Source of the DNA: Verrucomicrobiota bacterium | GTDB taxonomy: Bacteria; Verrucomicrobiota; Verrucomicrobiia; Opitutales; Opitutaceae | Assembly (NCBI GenBank): GCA_018239675.1 | Contig: JAFEGX010000125.1 | Location: 1-64,000, forward strand | DNA length: 64,000 nucleotides | Direction: 5' to 3' | Shown here: positions 23,059 through 31,816 of the stretch, in pieces | How positions within the stretch are numbered: the stretch's first letter is position 1 | Layout: each line of letters opens with the position of its first letter | Translations under genes and position numbers: made by a program | The notes under the pieces: model-generated | Seen by the model: the letters and a program-made list of their open reading frames with translations, nothing else | What the model was told of the DNA's origin: nothing | Databases searched by the model: none

Positions 23059-24195
23059 TCAGGGGTTGGATTCCAGTCGAAGGATCAGGCCGTCAAGGAC
23101 GGCGTCGACGTCAAATTTCAGGCGCTCCGCCGGCGTCAGGATCTGATTCGGCGCGGAGTCGCGCGCGAACTCGGCGGCGGTCCGTTCCCCGTCGGCCAGC
23201 GCCGCCCGGAGGAACTCGCGCTTGGCCCGGTGCAGGGTGCCATCCCGCGCCAATTCCGCGGCGGAACCGGCCCGGCCGGTGAAGGCCGCGAGGTGACCGT
23301 CGCCGATCCACAGCACCCACTGCGCCCGGTCGGCGAAATACACGGCGAGTGTGCCGTCGGCGGGCAGATCCAGGCGCCGGGCGAGAGTGCCCACGACCTG
23401 ACCGGGCGACTGGCCCGGCTTCTCCGGCGGGTAGTGTGCGTACAACCGGGCGCGGAGCTTCCGGCCGGTGGCGCGTTCGAAGTTCGCGAGCTTGCGCTGG
23501 AACGCCTGCGCCCGGGGCGGGTCCGCCGGCAGCAGATGGTCGGGGTCGTCGAATTCGGCGCGGGGACCCGGCGCGGCGGCGCCCGCATATTTCCGCGCGT
23601 GGCCCGATCGCGCGGCGAACACGGCGGTGTCCGCCTGAAAGGCCTCCGCGGCCGGACCGCGCCGGAGGATCCGGACCGCCGTCATGCGGTCGCCCGCCTG
23701 GATCCTCTGCAGCACGTCGAGCCCGCGCACGACGCGGCCGAAGACGCTGTGCAGGTAGTTGAGCCGGTTCACCGGCTGCAGCGTGATGAAAAACTGCGAG
23801 CCGTTGGTGTCGGGACCGTCATTCGCCATCGAGAGCACGCCGGCCGCGTCATGCCGCAGGCCCGGCACAAACTCGTCCGGGAACAGGTAGCCCGGCCCGC
23901 CTTCGCCCGTGCCGAGCGGATCGCCGCCCTGCACGACGAAATGGGGGACGACGCGGTGGAAGGTGAGCCCTGCGAAGAACGGCCGACCAGGCCGCGGGCC
24001 AAGGGTGCCCTCGGCGAGCCCGACGAAATTGGTCACCGTGAGCGGCGCCCGCTGGAAATACAGCTCCGCCAGCATCATGCCGCGCGGCGTGGTGATCTCG
24101 GCGTAAAGCCCGTCGGGCAGCGTCGCGGACTCCGGCGCGGCAGATCCGCTTGCGACCCCGGCGGCGGCCGCGAGGAGAAGCCGGAAGAGACCCAT
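23059..24195 (-). CDS. Cyclophilin-type peptidyl-prolyl isomerase with long C-terminal extension
   Basis: A 378-residue protein with a signal peptide (first about 20). The cyclophilin domain is at about 28-190: TFHRVVPHFVVQGGDPLGTG and GVLSMANDGPDTNGSQFFIT. The remaining ~185 residues match no domain I recognise and contain repeated Arg/Leu/Ala helices (RKLANFERATGRKLRARLYAH). The ATG at 24195 was chosen since the frame upstream is not protein-like and the signal peptide begins there. It should act in the periplasm and is the first gene of the two-gene operon with the M20 enzyme. Confidence 0.9.
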   Translation of the reverse strand: MGLFRLLLAAAAGVASGSAAPESATLPDGLYAEITTPRGMMLAELYFQRAPLTVTNFVGLAEGTLGPRPGRPFFAGLTFHRVVPHFVVQGGDPLGTGEGGPGYLFPDEFVPGLRHDAAGVLSMANDGPDTNGSQFFITLQPVNRLNYLHSVFGRVVRGLDVLQRIQAGDRMTAVRILRRGPAAEAFQADTAVFAARSGHARKYAGAAAPGPRAEFDDPDHLLPADPPRAQAFQRKLANFERATGRKLRARLYAHYPPEKPGQSPGQVVGTLARRLDLPADGTLAVYFADRAQWVLWIGDGHLAAFTGRAGSAAELARDGTLHRAKREFLRAALADGERTAAEFARDSAPNQILTPAERLKFDVDAVLDGLILRLESNP

Positions 24196-24295
24196 GGCGG
24201 ACAGTGGGAGGCCGGGGGCTCCGGCACAATGAAACTCTCGGCGCCACCGTGAGAAAACAGTTTTCGCCGGTCCTCCGAGCTGCCACGGTGCGCGC

Positions 24296-25000
24296 ATGAA
24301 ACGCGTCACCCTCCTGTTCGTTCTCGCCTCGCTGGCCCTGGCGTCGTCGCTCCCGGCGGCAAACGGCCCGGACGGCTTTCTCACGAGGGAGGCGATCGAC
24401 GTGAAGGCCGTGCTGCCCGCGCCGCCCCCGACGGGTTCGCTCGCGGCGCTGGGCGATCTCGAGGCGGTCCGCCAGGCGCAGGTCATGCGCACCGCCCAAG
24501 ACGTCGCGTGGGCCGCGCTCGTCGAGGACGACACCGTGTTCAACAACGCCAGCGTGCTGGGACCGTGGTTCACCCGGGAGAAGCTGCCCGTCACGGCCGA
24601 GTTTTTCGCGCGCATCACCGCCGACGTCATGGCCGTGAGCTACCGCGCCAAGGACCTGTTTCTCCGGCCGCGCCCACCCAAGGTTGATCCCGCGATCCAT
24701 CCTTGCGTGCACCTGGCGAAAAGCGGCTCGTACCCGAGCCGTCACTCGACGCAGGCGTTCGTCTGGGCCTATGTGCTCGGCGAGATTTTTCCAGAGCACC
24801 AGGCGGAACTCCTCGAGCGCGCGCATCGCGCCGCCTGGGGCCGGGTGCTCGGCGGCGTACACTATCCGACCGACCTCATTGGCGGCAAGCTGCTCGGCGA
24901 CGCGATCATCACCGAGCTCCGCAAGCTCCCCGCCTACCGGGCGGGCGTCGAGCGGTGCCGCCAGGAGGCGGCGCCCTACCTGCTGAAGGAAGCGGCGTGA
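24296..25000 (+). CDS. PAP2-superfamily (class A-like) acid phosphatase
   Basis: A 234-residue protein with a signal peptide (first about 22, ending SSLPA). The phosphatase motifs are KDLFLRPRP (K-x6-RP), YPSRHST (PSGH-like, with Arg in place of Gly) and GRVLGGVHYPTDLIGGK (SR-x5-H-x3-D-like). This is a periplasmic non-specific phosphomonoesterase type. It is divergent from the cyclophilin gene across 100 bp. Confidence 0.9.
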   Translation: MKRVTLLFVLASLALASSLPAANGPDGFLTREAIDVKAVLPAPPPTGSLAALGDLEAVRQAQVMRTAQDVAWAALVEDDTVFNNASVLGPWFTREKLPVTAEFFARITADVMAVSYRAKDLFLRPRPPKVDPAIHPCVHLAKSGSYPSRHSTQAFVWAYVLGEIFPEHQAELLERAHRAAWGRVLGGVHYPTDLIGGKLLGDAIITELRKLPAYRAGVERCRQEAAPYLLKEAA

Positions 25001-25022
25001 TCCGGCTCCGGCCGGGCTTGGC

Positions 25023-25673
25023 TCACGGGATCTTCAGCACCTTGCCGACGACGAGGCTCTTCTCGTCGCGCAGCACGTCGCGGTTCGCCGCCAGGATGTC
25101 CGCCCAGCGGGCCGAGGTGCCGTAGTACTGGCGCGAGATTTTTCCAAGCGTGTCGCCGGGAGCGATGACATGCGTGCGCGGCGCGGCGGCGGGCGTCTCC
25201 GGGACCGGCGTGGCGGCGGCGGCCGCGGCCGGGGTGCCCGGATGGGTGGGCGGCGGCATCACCAGGCCGGGAGAGGGCGCCGCGAGGGCGAGCCGGGTCT
25301 TGAGCTGGTTGTTCTCGAGCGCGACCGCGGCCAGCTGGTCCTGGGTCAGGCGCAGCTGCTCGCGGAGCGAATTGGCCTGCTCCGCCACCGGGATCGACTG
25401 CTTCGCGACGGCGAGCTGGGCCTCCAGGCTGGCCTTCTCGGCCAGCAGCTTTTCCTGGGTCTCCTTCAGCTGGTCATTCTCCGCCTGAAGCACCGCGAAG
25501 CTCCGCAGCGCGACCGCCAGCTTGGCCGCCTCGGTGTCCTGGGGCTCGCCGGCTGGCACCGACGTGACGGCCGGTGCGGGAGCGGTGGGCGGCGTGTCCG
25601 TGGACTGGGCCAGCAAGGCGCCGGGCAGCAGCGACGTGATCAGCAGGACGGCACGGGGCAGGTGGGAGCGCAT
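25023..25673 (-). CDS. LysM-domain coiled-coil protein (C-terminal-half paralogue of the 1606-residue neighbour)
   Basis: A 216-residue secreted protein. It has a signal peptide (ending GALLA), a Pro/Ala linker, a coiled coil at about 50-140 (QAENDQLKETQEKLLAEKASLE) and a C-terminal LysM domain at about 166-216 (GDTLGKISRQYYG). LysM binds peptidoglycan. Its last 51 residues match the end of the next upstream gene at 41 positions, and its coiled coil matches that protein's last heptads. The ATG at 25673 gives the signal peptide. It lies 135 bp downstream of the giant gene. Confidence 0.85.
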   Translation of the reverse strand: MRSHLPRAVLLITSLLPGALLAQSTDTPPTAPAPAVTSVPAGEPQDTEAAKLAVALRSFAVLQAENDQLKETQEKLLAEKASLEAQLAVAKQSIPVAEQANSLREQLRLTQDQLAAVALENNQLKTRLALAAPSPGLVMPPPTHPGTPAAAAAATPVPETPAAAPRTHVIAPGDTLGKISRQYYGTSARWADILAANRDVLRDEKSLVVGKVLKIP

Positions 25674-25808
25674 GATGCCGCAGGATGGCTGCCGGGTGCC
25701 GCGACGCAATCCTGCCGTGGCGCCGGCGGTTTCAATGATCCGTAAATCGCGGCGCCGTCCGGTCCGCAGCCAGCCGGGTGTGCCGGGAAACACGCGCCCC
25801 AGCCGGCC

Positions 25809-28800
25809 TTACGGGATGCGCAACACGCGTCCCACGACGAGGCTGCGCTCGTCGCGCAGCACGTCGCGATTCGCCGCGAGGATGTCGGGCCAGCGGTTGG
25901 GCGTGCCGTAGTACAGCCGGGAGATCTTGCCGAGCGTGTCGCCCGCGACGACCACATGGGTGCGCGGCGGCGGCGGGGCCGGGGGCGGCGGCGGGGTGGT
26001 GAACGCCAGCGCCTGCGGCGAACCGGGCCGGGTTGGCGAGTTGAGTCCCGCGGCGACGGTGCCGACCGGCCGGGCCGGCGCCGGGCTGGCCGGCACGGCG
26101 GCGGGCGGCGCGACCACGCGGCCGACGGTCTGCGAGACGCTGGCCAGCGTGGCCTTGAGGCGGCTGTTCTCGTCCGCGAGGGCCCGGTTGACGTTCTGCG
26201 ACTCGGCGGCCTTCCGTTCCGCCGCGGCGACTTGGGCGCGCAAGGCGTCGAGGTCGGCAGGCGGAGTGGCGGAAAGGCGGGTTTTGAGGGAGGCATTCTC
26301 GGTGGCGAGGGCCGCGGCCTGGTCCTGGGTCTGGCGCAGCTGCTCGCGGATGCCGTCGAGCTCGGCGCTTGCGGCCCCGGCACGGTCGGCCTGGGTCTTG
26401 AGATCCTGCGTGGCAGCCTGGGTGGCGGCCAGCTGCTGCTGCAGGGCGGCCTTCTCGGCGGCGAGCTTCTCGGCACCGGATTTCAGCGAGTCATTTTCCT
26501 GCTGGAGGAGAGTGAAGCTGCGGAGGGTGGTCGCGAGCTTCGCCTCGGCCTCGGCGCGGGCGGGATCCTCCGCCGGGGCGGCCTTCGCCTGCGCGAGCTG
26601 CTGCTGAAGGTTGGCACGCTCGGCCTGGAGCGACTGCACCGTGGACTGCAGGGTGGCGAGCTGGTCGGCCGCGGTCTTGTCGGCCTCGGTGGAGGCGCTG
26701 GCCTTGGCGGCCAGGGCGGCGCGCTCGGTTTCGCTGGCGGCGAGCCGGGCCTCAAGCTCGGCGGCCTTCGTGCGCAGCGCCGTCAGCTGGGCGGCCTGCT
26801 CGTCGCTCGGGGCCGGCGCGGATTTCGCGCGCTCGAGCTGGGCGAGCGACCCGCGGAGGCGGTCCAGCTCGGCATTGGCATTGGCCAAGTCGGCGCGGGA
26901 CTTGTCGCCGGCCTGGGTCGCCGCGGCGACCGAATCGGTGAGGCGCTGGCGCTCGGCGCGCAGGGTGGCGAGCTCGGGCTCGAGGCGGGCCAGCCGGGCG
27001 GCGGCCTCGGCGGTGGCTGCATTCGGGGCCTGGGCCTGGAGCTGGGCGACCTGACGGCGGGCCTCCTCGAGGGCCGTCGCCTGCTGCGTGTTCTCGGTCG
27101 CGAGGGCGGAGAGTTTTTCCCGGGCGGTGACGAGGTCGCGCTGGGTGGCGGCCAGGTCTTCGGCCGCTTTCGCGGCGGCGGCCGCCTTTGCCTCCAGCGC
27201 CTGGTTCGCGGTGGCGAGTTCGTCGGCGTGCGCGCGGGCCTGCGCCAGGGCGGCCGAGGCCGTGTCGCTGCCGGCTGACTGGCGGCGGGCGTGGTCGGCC
27301 GCGGCGAGGGCTTCCTGAAGCTGGGTGCGGAGGGGCGTGAGCTGCGCGGCGAGTTCGGCCCGGAGCCGCTCGCTGGCGTCGAGCTTCTGCTGGAGCTCGG
27401 CGTTCGCCTGGTGCGCCGTGGCGACCTCGGTGGTGGCGGCCGCCAGCTTGGCGCCAAGGTCCGAACCGGCGGCGGTTTTGGCTTGGTCGGCGGCGAGCTG
27501 GGAGGCCAGCGCCTCCTTTTCCTGGACGGCTTGGGTCCGCGCGGTTTCAGCGGCGCCGGCCTGATCCTTGAGCCTGGCCAGCTGCGCCTCGAGGTCGCTG
27601 ACCTTGGTTGACGCGCTGGCGGCGGCCGCGGCGGCGGCGCTGCCCGCGGCGCTGGCGAGCTGCTTGGTGAGGGACTCCGCGGCGCCCGCGGCCTTCGCGC
27701 GGGCCGACTCGGCGGCGTCGCGTTCTGAGGTGAGGGTTGCGACGGCCGACTCGGCCTTGGCCCGGGCGGCGTTGGCGGCGGCGATCTGCGCCTTGGCGGC
27801 CTCGGCGTCCTTGCGCGCGGCCTCGAGGTCGGCGGTCAGCTTCTTGGCGCGGTCGGAGAGGCTGGCCTGCTCCTTGAGGGCGGCAATGCGCGCGGCGTCG
27901 AGGGAATCGGCCTTGGTCTTGAGGGCCGCGGCCTGGGCGGCGGCCTCCTTGGCGGCGAACTCTGCGCGCCGGAGCGCCTCGCCGCTTGCGACGCGGCTGG
28001 CCTCGCTGGCTGCGGCGGTGGCCTGGGCCAGCTGCGCCGCGAGCTTGTCGCGCTCGCCGCTGAGCTTGGCGATCCGGCTGTCCGCCGCCGCCTTGTCGTT
28101 GGCCAGGGTGGTGCGGGCGGCCTCGGCGGCGGCCAGCTGCGATTTCAACGTGTCCGCCTGCTGCTGCAGCTCCGCCAGCTGGGCCGCGGCCTTGGTGGCG
28201 GTCGCCTGGGCGGAACCGGCGGCACTGGCGGCTTCATTCGCCGCCGCCAGTTTCTGGGTCAACTCGGCCAGCTGGCGCGCCTGGTCATCATCCTTTCGGG
28301 TGGCGGCCGCGAGCTGCGCCTGCAGCTCGCCGAGCTGGGCGGTGAGCTTGGCCGTCTCGGCCCGCGCGGCTTCGAGGGCGGCATCCTGCTTGGCGCCGGC
28401 GCCGGCCGCCGCGGCAAGGCGGTCGCGTTCCGCGGTCAGCTGGTTTTTCTCGTTCGTGAGCGCGGCCAGCGCAGCGGCGGTGCGGGCCTTTTCGTCGGCC
28501 TGGGCGGCGGCGGCCTGTTTGGCGTCCCCGAGAGCGCGGCCGGCGGCGGCCAGCTGGCTGGCGAGGTCGGCCTTCTCGGTGGCGAGGCGCGACAGCGACT
28601 CGGCGGCCGTGGCGCGTTCGCCCGCGAGCTCGGTGCGCGCCTGCTCGGCGGCGGCGAGCTGTGACTTGAGCGACTGAACCTGGCTGGAAAGCTCGTCAAC
28701 CTGGCGGGCAGCCTTGGCGGCAGCAGCCTGCGCGGTGGCTCCGGCGGCGGCGCCCGCCTCGGTCGCCTGCAGTTTCTGCCGCAAGTCGGTTAGGTCGCGG

Positions 28801-30629
28801 GCCTGGCCATCGGCCTTGGCGACGGCCGCGGCCAGCTGTGACCGCAATGGTTCGAGCTGGCCGGTGGCCTTGGACAACTCGGCGCGAGCCGAAGCCAGCG
28901 CTGCTTCCTGGTCCGCCCCGGATTTCGCGGCGGCGGCGAGCTGGGCGGCCAGAGTTTCCTTTTCCCGGACGGCCTGGGTTCGCGCGCCCTCGGCGGCGGC
29001 GGCCTGATCCTTGAGCTTGGCCAGCTGCGACTCGAGGTCGCCCACTTTGGTCGACGCGCTGGCAGCGGCAAGTTGCGCCTTGAGCGAATTCACCTGCTGC
29101 TGCTGGGCCGCGAGCTGGTCCGAGGCCTTCGCGGCGGCAGACTGCGCGGAGGCGGCCGCCTCCGTGGCGGCCGCAAGTTTCTGGTTCAAGGCTGAAACCT
29201 GGCGCGCCTGGTCTTCGGCTTTGCGGGCGGTGGCGGCGAGCTGCGCCTTGAGATCGTCGAGCTGGCCCGTTGCGGTGGTCGCTTGGGCGGAAGCGGCGCT
29301 GGCGGCAGCGAGCTTGGCGGTCAGGGCCGCAACCTCGCGACCGCGCGACTCCGCCGCGGCGTTGGCCTGGGAAAGCGCGGAATTGAGCCGGGCCACCTCA
29401 TCCTGGGCGCGGGCGGACTCCGCCTTCGCGCTCTCGGCCGCCTGTCGGGCCGCGGCGAGTTCCTCCGAGCGAGCCTGCGCCTGCTGGTGGCCGGCGGACT
29501 GGGCCGCAGCCTGCACCTCGGCCAGTTGGGCGGCGACCGCGTCCTTTGCGGCGGCGAGTTTCGCGGCCTCGGCCGCGGCGGCGGCTTTTTCGCTGGCGAG
29601 GTCCTTTTCGGCGGACTCAAGCGCGGTGCGGGCGCTGGCGAGCTGCGCCTGCAGTTCGGCGGTCTGCGCCGCGGCCTTTCCAGCGTCGCCGGCTTGGGCG
29701 GAGTCTGCGGCCAGCTTCTGGTTGAGGGCGGTAACCTGCTGCGCCTGCGCCGCGGCGGCGGCCTGGGCGGCCGCGCGGTCGGACTCGAGCTTCGCCTTTT
29801 CGGCCGTCAGGGCGGCGAGCGCGGACTCGAGCCGAGACTTTTCGGTGACGGCGGCCGAGGCGGAGGCCCGGGCCTGCACGAGGTCATCCTGGGATGTCTT
29901 GAGGGCGGTTGCCTGCTGGGCGGCGCCGGCCGCCTGAGCCTGGAATTTTGCGAGGGTGGTGCCTTGGGCGGCCAGCTGGTTCCGGGACTCGGTGAGCGCG
30001 GTCTGCAGCGCGGACAGGTCCGTCTTCAGCTGGCTGTTTTCCTTCCACGCGGCGGCGAGTTCCACGCTCAGCTGGTGACGGTCCTGGCGTAGGCTGGCGA
30101 GTTCGGGCTCGGCGGCGGGCGGTGCCGAGGGCTTGGCCTCGTCCGGCGGACCGGCCATGGGAATTGGCCGGCTGATGGCCGGGACCGGGAGCGCTTCACC
30201 CTCCGCGGTTGCGGTGGCCGGGGCCGGCGGCGGGGTCACGGTCGGACTGACGGTGAAGGAGCGGGCCGCCCGCGGAGGGGCGCGCAGGACCAGTGACTTC
30301 GTGTTGGCGGCGATGGTGGCGCGGTACTGCTCGAGACGCTTGCGGCCCTCGGCGAGCTGGGCGTCGGTGAGGTTCGTCAGGAGATTGTTGAGGGCCTTGC
30401 CGGTCGAGCCGTTCTCGGAAGCGAGGGAGAGCCAGGCGAAGGCTTCAGGTGGATCGACGGGAATCGTCTGGCCGTCGCTGTAGGCCAGACCGAGATTGTA
30501 CTGCGCGATGGCGTTGCCCTTTTCGGCCTTGGACCGAAGGGAGGCAATTTCCGGCGGAAGCGCGGCCGCAGCCCCGGAGGTGGCCACCGCCAGCAGGAAC
30601 AACAGGACAATGCGGGCGGGCGGGAGCAT
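25809..30629 (-). CDS. Giant Ala-rich coiled-coil envelope protein with Sel1 and LysM ends
   Basis: A 1606-residue protein. It has a signal peptide (first about 23) and a Sel1-like repeat at about 28-70 (AEKGNAIAQYNLGLAYSDGQ...AFAWLSLA). A Pro-rich linker and about 1350 residues of Ala/Lys/Glu/Gln coiled coil follow, ending in a LysM domain (about 1556-1606). The coil contains long internal duplications, for example the STKV-DLE-QLA-LKDQ segment encoded at 29004-29063 and again at 27561-27620. It probably reaches across the periplasm, anchored to peptidoglycan by LysM. No named family covers the full architecture. It is flanked by a gene resembling its N-terminus (30701-31321) and one resembling its C-terminus (25023-25673). 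Confidence 0.85.
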   Translation of the reverse strand: MLPPARIVLLFLLAVATSGAAAALPPEIASLRSKAEKGNAIAQYNLGLAYSDGQTIPVDPPEAFAWLSLASENGSTGKALNNLLTNLTDAQLAEGRKRLEQYRATIAANTKSLVLRAPPRAARSFTVSPTVTPPPAPATATAEGEALPVPAISRPIPMAGPPDEAKPSAPPAAEPELASLRQDRHQLSVELAAAWKENSQLKTDLSALQTALTESRNQLAAQGTTLAKFQAQAAGAAQQATALKTSQDDLVQARASASAAVTEKSRLESALAALTAEKAKLESDRAAAQAAAAAQAQQVTALNQKLAADSAQAGDAGKAAAQTAELQAQLASARTALESAEKDLASEKAAAAAEAAKLAAAKDAVAAQLAEVQAAAQSAGHQQAQARSEELAAARQAAESAKAESARAQDEVARLNSALSQANAAAESRGREVAALTAKLAAASAASAQATTATGQLDDLKAQLAATARKAEDQARQVSALNQKLAAATEAAASAQSAAAKASDQLAAQQQQVNSLKAQLAAASASTKVGDLESQLAKLKDQAAAAEGARTQAVREKETLAAQLAAAAKSGADQEAALASARAELSKATGQLEPLRSQLAAAVAKADGQARDLTDLRQKLQATEAGAAAGATAQAAAAKAARQVDELSSQVQSLKSQLAAAEQARTELAGERATAAESLSRLATEKADLASQLAAAGRALGDAKQAAAAQADEKARTAAALAALTNEKNQLTAERDRLAAAAGAGAKQDAALEAARAETAKLTAQLGELQAQLAAATRKDDDQARQLAELTQKLAAANEAASAAGSAQATATKAAAQLAELQQQADTLKSQLAAAEAARTTLANDKAAADSRIAKLSGERDKLAAQLAQATAAASEASRVASGEALRRAEFAAKEAAAQAAALKTKADSLDAARIAALKEQASLSDRAKKLTADLEAARKDAEAAKAQIAAANAARAKAESAVATLTSERDAAESARAKAAGAAESLTKQLASAAGSAAAAAAASASTKVSDLEAQLARLKDQAGAAETARTQAVQEKEALASQLAADQAKTAAGSDLGAKLAAATTEVATAHQANAELQQKLDASERLRAELAAQLTPLRTQLQEALAAADHARRQSAGSDTASAALAQARAHADELATANQALEAKAAAAAKAAEDLAATQRDLVTAREKLSALATENTQQATALEEARRQVAQLQAQAPNAATAEAAARLARLEPELATLRAERQRLTDSVAAATQAGDKSRADLANANAELDRLRGSLAQLERAKSAPAPSDEQAAQLTALRTKAAELEARLAASETERAALAAKASASTEADKTAADQLATLQSTVQSLQAERANLQQQLAQAKAAPAEDPARAEAEAKLATTLRSFTLLQQENDSLKSGAEKLAAEKAALQQQLAATQAATQDLKTQADRAGAASAELDGIREQLRQTQDQAAALATENASLKTRLSATPPADLDALRAQVAAAERKAAESQNVNRALADENSRLKATLASVSQTVGRVVAPPAAVPASPAPARPVGTVAAGLNSPTRPGSPQALAFTTPPPPPAPPPPRTHVVVAGDTLGKISRLYYGTPNRWPDILAANRDVLRDERSLVVGRVLRIP

Positions 30630-30700
30630 GGCCCACCAGACGTAAGGGCTTTTGGGCGTTACTCAACCGCGAATCCGCCCGGTGGCCGATGCGCGGCGAG

Positions 30701-31321
30701 TCACGGGCCCGGTTTCGTCCCGGCGGCCGCCTTGGCCTGCTGGTTCAATCGCTCGATGGTGGCGGCCTGGTCGCGGATCTTGGCCTGGGCCCGGGCGAGC
30801 TCGGCGCGCAGCCGCGCATTTTCCGCTTCGAGGGTGGCGGGAGGGACGGGGACCGCGGATCCGGCCGGGTCCGGCGGACGCGTGAGGGGCGACTCGGGAG
30901 TGGGCTCCGGCGGGACCGGAGCGGTCGGCGCGAGGCTGAAACCCCGCGACGCCGAACGGCGGGCGGCCTCGCGACTGGCGTTGGTCTGGGCGAGGCGGGC
31001 CGAGATGGCCGCCCGATACTGCGCATACCGCTGGCGGCCCTCGGCCAGCTGCCGGTCGGTCAGGTTCGACAGCAGGTCGTCGAGGGCCCGGCCGGTCGTG
31101 CCGTTGTCCGCCGCGAGCGAAAGCCACGCGAAGGCCTCGGCGGAATTGGCGGGCACCTGCTGGCCGGTCGAGTAGGCCAGGCCGAGATTGTACTGGGCGA
31201 GCGCGTTGCCCTGCTCGGCCTTGGACCGGAGGGCGGCGATCTCGACGGGCTCCGCGCCGGCGAGGAAGCCGGCCATCACGGTGGCGACGCCGAGGAGCAG
31301 AAGTCGAGGCAAGCGTACCAT
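30701..31321 (-). CDS. Sel1-repeat protein (N-terminal-half paralogue of the 1606-residue neighbour)
   Basis: A 206-residue secreted protein. It has a signal peptide (MVRLPRLLLLGVATVMAGFLAGA), a Sel1-like repeat at about 27-70 (AEQGNALAQYNLGLAYSTGQ), a helical QYRA region, a Pro-rich linker and a short coiled coil at the C-terminus. The first 90 mature residues are strikingly like those of the giant protein downstream. It lacks LysM. The ATG at 31321 was chosen over a TTG six codons upstream. It is 72 bp from the giant gene on the same strand and probably co-transcribed. Confidence 0.82.
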   Translation of the reverse strand: MVRLPRLLLLGVATVMAGFLAGAEPVEIAALRSKAEQGNALAQYNLGLAYSTGQQVPANSAEAFAWLSLAADNGTTGRALDDLLSNLTDRQLAEGRQRYAQYRAAISARLAQTNASREAARRSASRGFSLAPTAPVPPEPTPESPLTRPPDPAGSAVPVPPATLEAENARLRAELARAQAKIRDQAATIERLNQQAKAAAGTKPGP

Positions 31322-31369
31322 GGGAGCGTCAGCTTGCACGATCCCGGGCCCTGAGACAACGCGCGAATG

Positions 31370-31816
31370 TCACCGCTGGCCGGACGGCAGCGGCTTCACG
31401 AAGGCGTACTGGGTCTTCGCGACGGTGTAGCCGATCCCGGAGTAAAAACCGGGCGCCGCGGCGCGAAGCGTGTTGGTGCGCACCAGCATCCGCGGGCAGC
31501 CCTGCTGCGCGGCCCATTCCTCGGCCGCGGCCACCAGGGCTCGGCCGATCCCTTTTCGCCGGTGGGTCGCCGCGACGACGAGGCCGACGATCTGGGCGTG
31601 GCGGCCGAGCTCGAGCGTGACCGCCGTCACGACCTGCAGGCAGCCGATCACCGCATGGTCGTCCGCGACCAGCACCCGCTGTTCGGCCCGCCCGATCACC
31701 TGCGGCAGGCGTTCACCGATATCGGCCGGCGTGCTTGGGTAACCCAGCTCGGTGAACAGCCCGGCCAGCGCCGCGCTGTCCGATTCGCGCGCGTCGCGAA
31801 TCACGCCCGGGCTCAT
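31370..31816 (-). CDS. GNAT-family N-acetyltransferase
   Basis: A 148-residue protein with the acetyl-CoA-binding motif [23 protein letters not shown] at about 82-104 and the C-terminal [24 protein letters not shown]. The substrate is unknown. Its ATG overlaps the glpK stop (ATGA), so it is translationally coupled to glycerol kinase. Confidence 0.88.
   Translation of the reverse strand: MSPGVIRDARESDSAALAGLFTELGYPSTPADIGERLPQVIGRAEQRVLVADDHAVIGCLQVVTAVTLELGRHAQIVGLVVAATHRRKGIGRALVAAAEEWAAQQGCPRMLVRTNTLRAAAPGFYSGIGYTVAKTQYAFVKPLPSGQR

Noticed and set aside
25023-31321. One gene broken by frameshifts into three
   Set aside because: Each of the three frames has its own start, signal peptide and stop, and the middle one contains both ends intact, so they are paralogues rather than fragments.
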